Assembly (NCBI RefSeq): GCF_017874715.1 | Contig: NZ_JAGGLR010000001.1 | Coordinates: 124,001 to 188,000 of the forward strand | Direction: 5' to 3' | Source: Streptomyces iranensis | GTDB lineage: Bacteria; Actinomycetota; Actinomycetes; Streptomycetales; Streptomycetaceae | DNA: 64,000 bases | Part shown: one piece after another, positions 8,997-17,181 of the stretch | Layout of the letters: every line of letters starts with the position of its first letter | How positions within the stretch are numbered: position 1 is the stretch's first letter | The notes under the pieces: model-generated | Databases searched by the model: none | What the model was told of the DNA's origin: nothing | The model's input: the letters and a program-made list of their open reading frames with translations, nothing else | Made by a program: the position numbers and the translations under genes

Positions 8997-9316
8997 CAGT
9001 GGGCGCCGTTCAGATTGAGCACCACCACTCCGGCGATGACCAGCAGCACGCCGAACACCTTGGCGGCGGTCATCGCCTCCCCCAGGAAGAGCATGCCGAT
9101 CGCGGCGATGACGGCGGTCCCGGCCCCGGCCCATATGGCGTAGGCGGTGCTGACGGAGATGGTCTTGAGCGTGTGCGCGAGCAGGACGAAGGACAGCAGA
9201 TAGCCCGCGCCGGTGGCCAGCGAGGGCCAGAGCCTGCTGAAGCCTTCGCTGTACTTCATCGAGGTGGTCGCCAGGATCTCGGCCAGGATGGCCCCGGAGA
9301 GCGTCACATATCCCAT
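8996..9316 (-). CDS. SMR family multidrug efflux protein
   Basis: 106 residues, four predicted membrane helices, the typical small multidrug resistance size. The key membrane-embedded acid of helix 1 is present (residue 13 in GAILAEILATTSMKYSEGF), as is the helix 3 motif STAYAIWAGAGTAVIAAIG and the helix 4 region FGVLLVIAGVVVLNL. Dimers exchange protons for quaternary ammonium or other cationic compounds. No ribosome binding site precedes ATG 9316. The codon directly abuts the proposed operator and TACGAT lies seven bases upstream, so the mRNA is probably leaderless. Confidence 0.9.
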   Translation of the reverse strand: MGYVTLSGAILAEILATTSMKYSEGFSRLWPSLATGAGYLLSFVLLAHTLKTISVSTAYAIWAGAGTAVIAAIGMLFLGEAMTAAKVFGVLLVIAGVVVLNLNGAH

Positions 9317-9360
9317 GCGTACAATCGTACACAACGATGCGTACGAGCGTACGCAACGAT
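9317..9360. promoter_or_regulatory. Duplicated 22-bp operator for the SMR-TetR operon
   Basis: Two adjacent 22-bp units (9317-9338, 9339-9360), both starting GCGTAC and ending CAACGAT. The second contains a perfect 16-bp inverted repeat, GCGTACG-AG-CGTACGC (9339-9354), and the first a degenerate version. The block overlaps the inferred -10 element (TACGAT on the minus strand) and ends at the SMR start codon, so a bound repressor would cover the transcription start. Confidence 0.75.
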
Positions 9361-9371
9361 CCGCCGACATA

Positions 9372-9409
9372 CGAAACGGCCCCCGCGCCGAAGCGCGGGG
9401 GCCGTTTCG
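9372..9409. terminator. Terminator at the end of the suf operon
   Basis: A perfect 16-bp stem: CGAAACGGCCCCCGCG at 9372-9387, a six-base loop, and the exact complement at 9394-9409. It lies 17 bases after the last suf operon stop codon and also insulates the SMR promoter. Confidence 0.88.
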
Positions 9410-9425
9410 ACAAGCCCAGGGGCCG

Positions 9426-9764
9426 TCAGACGTTGAAGCCGAGCGCCCGCAGCTGCTCACGCCCATCGTCAGTGATCTTGTCCGGGCCCCACGGCGGCAT
9501 CCAGACCCAGTTGATCCGCAGCTCGTTGACGATGCCGTCGGTCGCGGACTTGGCCTGGTCCTCGATGACATCGGTCAGCGGACAGGCCGCCGAGGTGAGC
9601 GTCATGTCGATGGTGGCGATATTGCCGTCGTCGACATGGATGCCGTAGACCAGGCCGAGGTTGACCACGTCGATGCCCAGCTCGGGGTCCACGACGTCGT
9701 ACAGGGCCTCGCGGACCTCTTCCTCGCTGGCGGGCTTGGTGGTGGTGGTCACGTTCTCACTCAT
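9426..9764 (-). CDS. SufT-like metal-sulfur cluster assembly protein (DUF59/MIP18)
   Basis: 112 residues, a single DUF59 domain. Visible landmarks are EALYDVVDPELGIDVVNLGLVYGI (residues ~19-42) and the conserved cysteine in TSAACPLTD (Cys61). Proteins of this family act late in Fe-S cluster maturation; biochemical detail is limited. Its ATG overlaps the sufU stop by four bases (ATGA), and it is the last gene of the suf operon, followed by a strong terminator. Confidence 0.88.
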   Translation of the reverse strand: MSENVTTTTKPASEEEVREALYDVVDPELGIDVVNLGLVYGIHVDDGNIATIDMTLTSAACPLTDVIEDQAKSATDGIVNELRINWVWMPPWGPDKITDDGREQLRALGFNV

Positions 9765-10225
9765 GCGGTCTTCCCTCCGGCGGTCTCGCCCAGTGCCTGC
9801 GCCGTGGCGTCCTTCCACGCCATCCAGCTCAGCAGGGCGCATTTCACCCGGGCCGGGTACTTGGAGACACCGGCGAACGCGATCGCGTCCTCCAGCACCT
9901 CCTCCATGGCGTCGTCCGGCTCGGCCTTGCCCTTGGACTGCATCAGCTCCAGGAAGGTCTCCTGGATTCTGCGGGCCTCGGTCAGCTCCTTGCCCACCAG
10001 CAGCTCATTGAGCACCGAGGCGCTGGCCTGGCTGATGGAACAGCCCTGGCCCTCGTAGCTCACGTCCTTGATGGTGTCGCCGTCAAGCCGCACCCGGAGC
10101 GTGATCTCGTCACCGCAGGTGGGATTGACGTGGTGTACCTCTGCGTCGCCGTTCCTCAGCCCCCGGCCGTGGGGGTTCTTGTAGTGGTCCAGGATCACGT
10201 CCTGGTACATCGAATCCAGCTTCAC
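9761..10225 (-). CDS. sufU: SufU, zinc-dependent sulfur acceptor for SufS
   Basis: 154 residues from GTG 10225. The zinc and sulfur-accepting residues of SufU are all present: Cys37 and Asp39 in NPTCGDE, Cys62 in GQGCSIS, and Cys129 in RVKCALLSW. SufU takes persulfide sulfur from the SufS cysteine by a zinc-ligand swap and passes it to the SufBCD scaffold. It starts 11 bases after sufS. A longer in-frame extension up to 10354 lies inside sufS and carries no family sequence, so GTG 10225 was preferred. Confidence 0.92.
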   Translation of the reverse strand: MKLDSMYQDVILDHYKNPHGRGLRNGDAEVHHVNPTCGDEITLRVRLDGDTIKDVSYEGQGCSISQASASVLNELLVGKELTEARRIQETFLELMQSKGKAEPDDAMEEVLEDAIAFAGVSKYPARVKCALLSWMAWKDATAQALGETAGGKTA

Positions 10226-10236
10226 GCGGCACGCCC

Positions 10237-11493
10237 CTACCCGAAGAAGTTCCGTACGTGCTCCAGACCCTCCACCAAGGCGTCGACCTCGGCAGGCGTG
10301 GAGTACAGATAGAACGACGCTCGGGTGGTCGCCGGAATTCCGTAGCGCAGGCATACGGGGCGGGCGCAGTGGTGGCCGACCCGGACCGCGATCCCCTGCT
10401 CGTCCAGCACCTGGCCCACGTCGTGGGGGTGGATGTCGCCGAGCGTGAAGGAGATCGTGGCACCGCGCTCCTCGGCCGTGGTGGGGCCGATGATGCGCAG
10501 GTCCGGCACCTCCAGGAGCCTGCCGACCGCGTAGTGCGTGAGGGCGTGCTCATGGCGGGCGATGTTGTCCATGCCGATCGAGGTGAGGTAGTCCACGGCC
10601 GCGCCGAGGCCGACGGCCTGGGCGATCGGGGGCGTACCGGCCTCGAACTTGTGCGGCGCCGGGGCGTAGGTGGACGAGTGCATCGAGACGGTCTCGATCA
10701 TCTCGCCGCCGCCGAGGAACGGAGGCAGGTCCTCCAGCAGCTCCTGGCGGCCCCACAGCACCCCGATGCCGGTCGGACCGCACATCTTGTGACCGGTGAA
10801 GGCCACGAAGTCGGCCTGGAGCGCCTGCACGTCCAGCAACATGTGCGGGGCGGCCTGGGAGGCGTCGATCACCACGAGGGCGCCGACGTCCTGGGCGCGG
10901 CGGACGATCGCCTCGACCGGGTTGACCGTGCCGAGGATGTTGGAGACCAGCACGAACGAGACGACCTTGGTCTTCTCGGTGATGATCTGCTCTATCTCCG
11001 ACAGGTCGAGGCGGCCGTCATCGGTGAGGCCGAACCACTTCAGCTTCGCGCCGGTGCGCTGCGAGAGCAGCTGCCACGGAACGATGTTGGAGTGGTGCTC
11101 CATCTCGGTGATGACGATCTCGGTGTCCTGGTCCACCCGGTAGGGCTCATCGGCCCAGCCGAGCATGTTGGCGACCAGGTTGAGGGACTCCGACGCGTTC
11201 TTGGTGAAGATCACCTCGTCGCGGCTGGGAGCGTTGATGAAGGCGGCGACCTTGTCGCGGGCGCCCTCGTACAGCGCCGTGGCCTCCTCTGCGAGCACAT
11301 GGACGCCCCGGTGCACATTGGCGTTGGAGCGCTCGTAGTAGTCGTTCAGCACGTCAAGTACCTGGCGCGGCTTCTGCGAAGTCGCCGCGTTGTCCAGGTA
11401 GACGAGCCGCTGGCCGTCGTGGACGACCCGGTCCAGGATCGGGAAGTCCTTGCGGATCGCCTCGGTGTCGAGGAGGCCCGGCAACTGTGTCAC
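10237..11493 (-). CDS. sufS: Cysteine desulfurase SufS
   Basis: 418 residues, normal for group II cysteine desulfurases. The pyridoxal phosphate lysine sits in FTGHKMCGPTG (about residue 230) and the persulfide-forming cysteine in RVGHHCARPVC (Cys376). It also has HRGVHVLAEEAT and ITEMEHHSNIVPWQ, typical of this fold. The enzyme turns cysteine into alanine and hands the sulfur to SufU. The ATG overlaps the sufC stop by four bases. Confidence 0.95.
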   Translation of the reverse strand: MTQLPGLLDTEAIRKDFPILDRVVHDGQRLVYLDNAATSQKPRQVLDVLNDYYERSNANVHRGVHVLAEEATALYEGARDKVAAFINAPSRDEVIFTKNASESLNLVANMLGWADEPYRVDQDTEIVITEMEHHSNIVPWQLLSQRTGAKLKWFGLTDDGRLDLSEIEQIITEKTKVVSFVLVSNILGTVNPVEAIVRRAQDVGALVVIDASQAAPHMLLDVQALQADFVAFTGHKMCGPTGIGVLWGRQELLEDLPPFLGGGEMIETVSMHSSTYAPAPHKFEAGTPPIAQAVGLGAAVDYLTSIGMDNIARHEHALTHYAVGRLLEVPDLRIIGPTTAEERGATISFTLGDIHPHDVGQVLDEQGIAVRVGHHCARPVCLRYGIPATTRASFYLYSTPAEVDALVEGLEHVRNFFG

Positions 11494-12254
11494 TCGGACG
11501 CGCCTCCCTTCACGTACTCCTCGTAGCCCTCTTCCTCCAGCTTGTCGGCGAGCTCGGGACCGCCGGACTCGGCGATCCGGCCCGCCGCGAAGACGTGGAC
11601 GTGGTCGGGCTTGATGTACCGCAGGATGCGGGTGTAGTGGGTGATCAGCAGGGTGCCCACCTGGCCGGCCTCGCGGACCCGGTTGACGCCCTCGGAGACC
11701 ACCCGCAGCGCGTCCACGTCGAGGCCGGAGTCGGTCTCGTCGAGGATCGCGATGGCCGGCTTCAGCAGCTCCAGCTGGAGGATCTCGTGGCGCTTCTTCT
11801 CACCGCCGGAGAAGCCCTCGTTCACATTCCGCTCGGCGAAGGAGGGGTCGATGTGGAGGCGCTCCATGGCCTCCTTGACCTCCTTCACCCAGGTGCGCAG
11901 CTTGGGCGCCTCGCCGCGGATCGCGGTCGCGGAGGTACGCAGGAAGTTGGAGACCGAGACGCCGGGGACCTCGACCGGGTACTGCATGGCGAGGAAGACA
12001 CCGGCGCGGGCGCGCTCGTCGACGGACATCGCGAGCACGTCCTCGCCGTCCAGCGTCACGGTGCCGCCGGTGACCGTGTACTTCGGGTGACCGGCGAGCG
12101 AGTAGGCCAGGGTGGACTTGCCGGAGCCGTTGGGGCCCATGATGGCGTGCGTCTCGCCCTGCTTCACGGTCAGGTCGACACCGCGCAGGATCTCGCGGGG
12201 GCCGCCCTCGGCGTCGACGGAAACGTGCAGGTCGTTGATCTCAAGCGTGGCCAT
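11490..12254 (-). CDS. sufC: Fe-S assembly ATPase SufC
   Basis: 254 residues, soluble ABC ATPase. Walker A GPNGSGKS spans residues 40-47, the signature is FSGGEKKRHEILQL, and Walker B is AILDETDSGLD, the SufC-specific form. SufC powers the SufBCD scaffold. The start at MATLEINDLHV was chosen over an upstream ATG because it gives the family N-terminus. It follows the Rieske gene by seven bases and overlaps sufS by four. Confidence 0.95.
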   Translation of the reverse strand: MATLEINDLHVSVDAEGGPREILRGVDLTVKQGETHAIMGPNGSGKSTLAYSLAGHPKYTVTGGTVTLDGEDVLAMSVDERARAGVFLAMQYPVEVPGVSVSNFLRTSATAIRGEAPKLRTWVKEVKEAMERLHIDPSFAERNVNEGFSGGEKKRHEILQLELLKPAIAILDETDSGLDVDALRVVSEGVNRVREAGQVGTLLITHYTRILRYIKPDHVHVFAAGRIAESGGPELADKLEEEGYEEYVKGGASE

Positions 12255-12261
12255 GGGTGCC

Positions 12262-12585
12262 TCAGGACTCCTGGGTGACGGAGACGAGCACATCGTCCCC
12301 TTCGATCTTTACGGGGTACACGGGGATCGGGCGCGTCGCGGGGAGGCCGGACGGCTTTCCGGTGCGCAGGTCGAAGCTGGAGCCGTGCAGCCAGCACTCG
12401 ATCTGGCAGTCCTCCACCTCGCCCTCGGACAGCGAGACGTTCGCGTGCGAGCAGATGTCGTTGACCGCGAACACCTCGCCCTCGGTGCGCACCAGAGCGA
12501 CCGGCACGCCCTCGAGCTCGACCCGCTTGGGGGTGTCTTCGTCGAGTTCGTCCAGCGCGCAGACGCGTACGAAGGTCGGGGTCAT
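12262..12585 (-). CDS. Rieske [2Fe-2S] ferredoxin encoded inside the suf operon
   Basis: 107 residues, a small soluble Rieske protein of the NirD/BphF type. The cluster ligands are Cys45 and His47 (ICSHANV) and Cys64 and His67 (ECWLHGSS). The ATG overlaps the sufD stop by four bases, so it is coupled to the assembly genes. This placement is common in Actinobacteria; the electron donor and acceptor are unknown, but a redox role during cluster assembly is a reasonable inference. Confidence 0.93.
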   Translation of the reverse strand: MTPTFVRVCALDELDEDTPKRVELEGVPVALVRTEGEVFAVNDICSHANVSLSEGEVEDCQIECWLHGSSFDLRTGKPSGLPATRPIPVYPVKIEGDDVLVSVTQES

Positions 12586-13751
12586 CCTACGGACGCCTCC
12601 AGCTCGGCCTCGATCTTGGCGATGAGCCGCTCCTCCAGCTCGGGGAGCCCGATCTGCTGGACGAGCTCGGCGAAGAAGCCGCGGACCACCAGACGGCGGG
12701 CCTCATCGGCCGGGATGCCGCGCGCCATCAGGTAGAACAGCTGCTCGTCCTCGAAGCGGCCGGTCGCGCTCGCGTGACCGGCGCCGACGATCTCACCGGT
12801 CTCGATCTCCAGGTTCGGCACCGAGTCGACGCGGGCGCCGTCGGTGAGGACCAGGTTGCGGTTGAGCTCATAGGTGTCGGTGCCCTCCGCGGCGGCCCGG
12901 ATCAGCACATCGCCGATCCACACCGCGTGCGCCTCCGCGCCCTGCAGCGCGCCCTTGTAGGCCACGTTGCTGCGGCAGTGCGGGGTGTCGTGGTCGATGA
13001 AGAGCCGGTGCTCCTGGTGCTGGCCGTTGTCGGTGAAGTACAGGCCATAGAGCTCGGCCTCACCGCCCGGGGCGCCGTAGACGACCCGCGGATGGAGCCG
13101 CACCAGGTCGCCGCCGAAGGTGACGACCACGGACTTGAAGGTGGCGTCCCGGCCGACCAGCGCGGTGTGCTGACCGACGTGGACCGCGGTGTCGTCCCAG
13201 TCCTGGACCGAGACCACGGTGAGCTTGGCGCCGTCGCCGATCAGGTACTCCACATTGGCGGCGACCGTGGCGTCACCGGTGTGGTCGATGACCACGACCG
13301 CCTCGGCGAAGGCGCCGATCTCGATCACCTGGTGGCCGAAGGCGGTGCCGCCCTCGCCGTGCACGGCGATCCGCACCGGCTCGGTGAGCACCGTCTCCTT
13401 GGGCACCGAGACGACCGACGCCTTCTCGAAGGAGCTGTACGCCTGCGCCGCCACCCGGTCCACCGGCTTGCCGGCCTTCCCCAGGCGCGCGTCGTCACGG
13501 CCCACGGTCTCGACCGTGACACCCGCGGGGGCGGCCACCTCGACCTTGACGCCGCCGTCGGCGACGGCCGTGCCGTCGTGGAGACCGCGCAGCCGCTCCA
13601 GGGGGGTGAACCGCCAGTCCTCCTCGCGGCCGTGGGGCACCGGGAAGTCGGCCACGTCGTACGACGCGGGCGCGCTCACCCGGGCATCGGTGGGCTGGCC
13701 CACCTGGATGACGCCGTCCGTGGTGGATCCGGCCGGGATGGTTTCAGCCAT
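12582..13751 (-). CDS. sufD: Fe-S cluster assembly protein SufD
   Basis: 389 residues with the right-handed beta-helix core and C-terminal helical domain of the SufB/SufD family (VPHGREEDWRFTPLERL near residue 38, YKGALQGAEAHAVWIGDVLI near 245, GHASATGRFEDEQLFYLMARGI near 325). SufD partners SufB and SufC in the scaffold and is needed for iron acquisition. It lies 89 bases after sufB, the only sizeable gap in the operon. Confidence 0.95.
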   Translation of the reverse strand: MAETIPAGSTTDGVIQVGQPTDARVSAPASYDVADFPVPHGREEDWRFTPLERLRGLHDGTAVADGGVKVEVAAPAGVTVETVGRDDARLGKAGKPVDRVAAQAYSSFEKASVVSVPKETVLTEPVRIAVHGEGGTAFGHQVIEIGAFAEAVVVIDHTGDATVAANVEYLIGDGAKLTVVSVQDWDDTAVHVGQHTALVGRDATFKSVVVTFGGDLVRLHPRVVYGAPGGEAELYGLYFTDNGQHQEHRLFIDHDTPHCRSNVAYKGALQGAEAHAVWIGDVLIRAAAEGTDTYELNRNLVLTDGARVDSVPNLEIETGEIVGAGHASATGRFEDEQLFYLMARGIPADEARRLVVRGFFAELVQQIGLPELEERLIAKIEAELEASVG

Positions 13752-13840
13752 GGCTGTCGTACTGCTCTCTTTCTGCCTGATGGGCCTGAGTGGGGTGCCC
13801 GGGAGGGCTTCGGCCCCCGCCGGGCGGGGAGGGGGTGGCG

Positions 13841-15262
13841 TCAGCCGACCGCGCCCTCCATCTGCAGCTCGATCAGCCGGTTCAGCTCCAGCGCGTACTC
13901 CATGGGCAGCTCGCGCGCGATCGGCTCGACGAACCCGCGCACGATCATCGCCATGGCCTCGTCCTCGGACAGACCGCGGCTCATCAGGTAGAAGAGCTGG
14001 TCGTCGCTGACCTTGGAGACGGTCGCCTCATGGCCCATGGACACGTCGTCCTCGCGGACGTCCACATACGGGTAGGTGTCCGAGCGGGAGATCGTGTCGA
14101 CCAGCAGGGCGTCGCACAGCACATTGGACTTGGAGCCCTCGGCGCCCTCGCCGATCTCGATCAGACCGCGGTAGGAGGTGCGGCCACCGCCGCGCGCCAC
14201 CGACTTGGAGACGATGTTCGACGAGGTGCGGGGGGCCATGTGGACCATCTTGGCGCCGGCGTCCTGGTGCTGGCCCTCGCCCGCGAAGGCGATGGACAGG
14301 GTCTCGCCCTTGGCGTGCTCACCCATCAGGTAGACGGCGGGGTACTTCATGGTCACCTTGGAGCCGATGTTGCCGTCGACCCACTCCATGGTCGCGCCCT
14401 CGTAGGCCACGGCGCGCTTGGTGACCAGGTTGTAGACGTTGTTCGACCAGTTCTGGATGGTCGTGTAGCGGCAGCGGGCGCCCTTCTTGACGATGATCTC
14501 GACGACCGCGGAGTGCAGCGAGTCCGACTTGTAGATCGGCGCGGTGCAGCCCTCGACGTAGTGGACGTAGGCGTCCTCGTCGACGATGATCAGCGTCCGC
14601 TCGAACTGGCCCATGTTCTCGGTGTTGATACGGAAGTACGCCTGCAGCGGGATCTCCACGTGCACGCCCTTCGGCACGTAGATGAACGAGCCGCCGGACC
14701 AGACCGCCGTGTTCAGCGAGGCGAACTTGTTGTCGCCCGCCGGGATCACGGTGCCGAAGTACTCCTTGAAGAGCTCCGGGTGCTCCTTGAGCGCGGTGTC
14801 GGTGTCCAGGAAGATGACGCCCTGCTCCTCCAGGTCCTCACGGATCTGGTGGTAGACGACCTCGGACTCGTACTGGGCCGCGACACCCGCGACGAGGCGC
14901 TGCTTCTCGGCCTCCGGGATGCCCAGCTTGTCGTACGTGTTCTTGATGTCCTCGGGCAGCTCCTCCCAGGAGGCGGCCTGCTGCTCGGTGGAGCGGACGA
15001 AGTACTTGATGTTGTCGAAGTCGATACCCGACAGATCCGAGCCCCAGGTGGGCATGGGCTTCTTGCCGAAGAGCCGCAGGCCCTTCAGACGGAGCTTGAG
15101 CATCCACTCCGGCTCGGACTTCTTCGCCGAGATGTCGCGTACGACCTCCTCGGAGAGGCCGCGCTTGGCCGATGCGCCGGCCACGTCGGAGTCGGCCCAG
15201 CCGTACTCGTAGTTGCCCAGACCCTCGAGCTCGGGGTGAGCGGTCTCCGTGGGGAGAGTCAT
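13841..15262 (-). CDS. sufB: Fe-S cluster assembly protein SufB
   Basis: 473 residues from [14 protein letters not shown]. SufB landmarks are visible: [13 protein letters not shown] at the start, [59 protein letters not shown], and [27 protein letters not shown] near the end. SufB is the scaffold subunit on which the new cluster forms. The ATG overlaps the sufR stop by four bases, so regulator and scaffold are co-translated. Confidence 0.95.
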   Translation of the reverse strand: MTLPTETAHPELEGLGNYEYGWADSDVAGASAKRGLSEEVVRDISAKKSEPEWMLKLRLKGLRLFGKKPMPTWGSDLSGIDFDNIKYFVRSTEQQAASWEELPEDIKNTYDKLGIPEAEKQRLVAGVAAQYESEVVYHQIREDLEEQGVIFLDTDTALKEHPELFKEYFGTVIPAGDNKFASLNTAVWSGGSFIYVPKGVHVEIPLQAYFRINTENMGQFERTLIIVDEDAYVHYVEGCTAPIYKSDSLHSAVVEIIVKKGARCRYTTIQNWSNNVYNLVTKRAVAYEGATMEWVDGNIGSKVTMKYPAVYLMGEHAKGETLSIAFAGEGQHQDAGAKMVHMAPRTSSNIVSKSVARGGGRTSYRGLIEIGEGAEGSKSNVLCDALLVDTISRSDTYPYVDVREDDVSMGHEATVSKVSDDQLFYLMSRGLSEDEAMAMIVRGFVEPIARELPMEYALELNRLIELQMEGAVG

Positions 15263-16059
15263 TCGGGGTTCCTCCCGGCCGTGCTGGCAGATGCGGTGGT
15301 GGTCTTGGTGGTGCTGGTGCCGGTCTTCTCGACCTCGCCGGTCTTCGGAACGAACGTCGTGCACACCCCGTCGCCATGGGCGATGGTGGCCAGACGCTGC
15401 ACATGGGTTCCGAGCAGCTGGGAGAAGACCTCGGTCTCCGCCTCACACAGCTGCGGATATCGCTCGGCTGCGTGGGCGACCGGGCAGTGGTGCTGGCAGA
15501 GCTGTTCGCCGACCGGCGCGCTGCGCGCCGTAGCAGCGTACCCGTCCGCGGAGAGTGCTCCGGCGAGCGCTTCGGTGCGGCCGCCGGGGGCGGCGGCCTC
15601 GACGGCGCCGCGGTACCCCTCCGCCTGGGCGGCGAGCCTGGCGCGGGCGAACGCCGCGACCGCCGCGCGCCCCGCCTCGCCGCCTCCGGCGCTCTGCTCG
15701 ATCCAGCGGAGAGCGTCGACGGCGAGCTTGTCGTAGGCCTGGTCGAAGGCGTCGCGACCGCAGTCGGTGAGCGCGAAGACCTTGGCCGGGCGGCCGCGCC
15801 CCCGCGCCCCGTACACCCTCTTCTCTCGGGGCTCGACGACGCCGTCGGCGACGAGGGTGTCCAGGTGGCGACGGACGGCCGCCTGGGTCAGCTCCAGCCG
15901 CAGGGCGAGCTCCGCCGCGGTGGAGGGACCGTGGTCGAGGATGGAGCGCGCCACCCGGTTGCGGGTGCCGTGCTGCTCTTCCGGCGCGGACGCAGGCGTG
16001 CCGGACCGCGCGGCCGCTTCGGCCGCGCGTTCGTTCGGAGCCTCGCTCGCGTATTTCAC
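15259..16059 (-). CDS. sufR: SufR, Fe-S cluster-binding repressor of the suf operon
   Basis: 266 residues from GTG 16059. A winged helix-turn-helix occupies residues ~35-95 ([28 protein letters not shown]). The C-terminal cysteines Cys188, Cys192 and Cys205 ([23 protein letters not shown]) match the CX3CX12C cluster ligands of SufR, and Cys233 may be a fourth. Studied Streptomyces SufR carries a [4Fe-4S] cluster and represses its own operon when clusters are plentiful. GTG 16059 is preferred over TTG 16095 because the operator ends on this codon and no ribosome binding site fits either. The tail ([15 protein letters not shown]) is low complexity. Confidence 0.9.
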   Translation of the reverse strand: MKYASEAPNERAAEAAARSGTPASAPEEQHGTRNRVARSILDHGPSTAAELALRLELTQAAVRRHLDTLVADGVVEPREKRVYGARGRGRPAKVFALTDCGRDAFDQAYDKLAVDALRWIEQSAGGGEAGRAAVAAFARARLAAQAEGYRGAVEAAAPGGRTEALAGALSADGYAATARSAPVGEQLCQHHCPVAHAAERYPQLCEAETEVFSQLLGTHVQRLATIAHGDGVCTTFVPKTGEVEKTGTSTTKTTTASASTAGRNPE

Positions 16060-16072
16060 AACGCCATTGTTG
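16059..16072. promoter_or_regulatory. SufR operator, CAAC-N6-GTTG, on the sufR start
   Basis: CAACGCCATTGTTG at 16059-16072 is exactly the CAAC-N6-GTTG inverted repeat reported for S. avermitilis SufR. On the coding strand its last base is the first base of the GTG start codon. AACAAT lies six bases before the GTG with TTGTGG 18 bases further up, so the repressor would sit on the -10 element and transcription start of a leaderless message. Confidence 0.85.
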
Positions 16073-16128
16073 CGTAATTCTCCGGCGATCCACAAGCGAG
16101 GAGTTCGCCGGTTCCGGTGGGGTACATC

Positions 16129-16146
16129 ACTTAGGTCTGCCTAAGT
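16129..16146. promoter_or_regulatory. Perfect inverted repeat ACTTAGG-TCTG-CCTAAGT
   Basis: An 18-bp perfect palindrome between divergent sufR and the ABC exporter. TTAGG...CCTAA are the ends of the DtxR/DmdR iron box, but the full 19-bp box has a longer centre, so this is iron-box-like only. It lies 70 bases upstream of the sufR start and about 95 bases before the exporter -10 hexamer. Confidence 0.5.
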
Positions 16147-16254
16147 CCGAGACCGGGGCTCACCTGCGGCTACGTGTCCGGGCCCGGATGGCGGACTCCG
16201 CGGCTTCCGGCCCTGCCGCCCACGGACGGCCCCGGGATTCGTAGACTGCCGGGC

Positions 16255-17181
16255 ATGCGAGAAGAGCCCGCGGTCGACATCGTCGGCCTGGTCAAGCGGT
16301 ACGGCCCGAAGACCGCGGTCGACGGGCTCGATCTGTCCGTCGGCCGGGGCACCGTGACCGCCGTTCTGGGCCCCAACGGAGCCGGTAAGACCACCACCGT
16401 CGAGACCTGCGAGGGGTACCGCCGCCCCGACGCCGGGACGGTCCGGATACTCGGGCTGGACCCGGTCGCGGACGCCCCGGCGCTGCGCCCCCGGGTCGGA
16501 GTGATGCTCCAGTCCGGAGGCGTTTATTCCGGCGCGCGCGCAGAAGAGATGCTGCGCCACACCGCCTCCCTCCACGCGCACCCGGTGGATGTGAATCTGC
16601 TGATCGAGCGGCTCGGACTCGGCTCCTGCGGCCGGACCACCTACCGGCGGCTCTCCGGGGGCCAGCAGCAGCGGCTCGCGCTCGCCATGGCCGTCGTCGG
16701 CCGCCCCGAGCTGGTCTTCCTCGACGAGCCGACCGCCGGACTCGATCCACAGGCCCGCCGCGCCACCTGGGACCTCATCCGCGATCTGCGGGACGACGGG
16801 GTCACCGTGATGCTGACGACCCACTACATGGACGAGGCCGAGCAGCTCTCCGACGATGTGGCGATCATCGACGGCGGCAAGGTGATCGCCCGGGGCACCC
16901 CGGAGGCGCTGTGCCGGGGCGGCGCCGAGAACACCCTGCGCTTCATCGGCCGCCCCGCGCTCGACCTGGTCTCGCTGCTCAAGGCGCTGCCCGCCGACTC
17001 CACGGCCGCCGAGCTGACGCCCGGCTCGTACCGCGTCACCGGCAAGGTCAACCCCCAGATGCTGGCCACCGTCACCTCCTGGTGCGCGCAGAACGGGGTG
17101 ATGCCGGACCGGATCTCGGTCGAGCGGCACACCCTCGAGGACGTCTTCCTGGAGCTCACCGGTAAGGAGCTGCGAGCGTGA
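16255..17181 (+). CDS. ABC transporter ATP-binding protein (DrrA/ABC-2 type)
   Basis: 308 residues. Walker A GPNGAGKTTT lies near residue 40, Q-loop VMLQSGGVYSG near 84, signature LSGGQQQRLALAMA near 130, Walker B VFLDEPTAGLD near 155, and switch histidine LTTHYMDEAEQL near 190. The C-terminal DrrA-type extension is present. It drives the permease encoded next. TAGACT lies seven bases before ATG 16255 and no ribosome binding site is seen, so the message is probably leaderless. The substrate is unknown; position between suf and the heme genes does not by itself show a link. Confidence 0.92.
   Translation: MREEPAVDIVGLVKRYGPKTAVDGLDLSVGRGTVTAVLGPNGAGKTTTVETCEGYRRPDAGTVRILGLDPVADAPALRPRVGVMLQSGGVYSGARAEEMLRHTASLHAHPVDVNLLIERLGLGSCGRTTYRRLSGGQQQRLALAMAVVGRPELVFLDEPTAGLDPQARRATWDLIRDLRDDGVTVMLTTHYMDEAEQLSDDVAIIDGGKVIARGTPEALCRGGAENTLRFIGRPALDLVSLLKALPADSTAAELTPGSYRVTGKVNPQMLATVTSWCAQNGVMPDRISVERHTLEDVFLELTGKELRA

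Noticed and set aside
16060..16095. TTG start for sufR 12 codons upstream
   Set aside because: Would put the SufR operator and the inferred -10 inside the coding sequence; no ribosome binding site precedes it.
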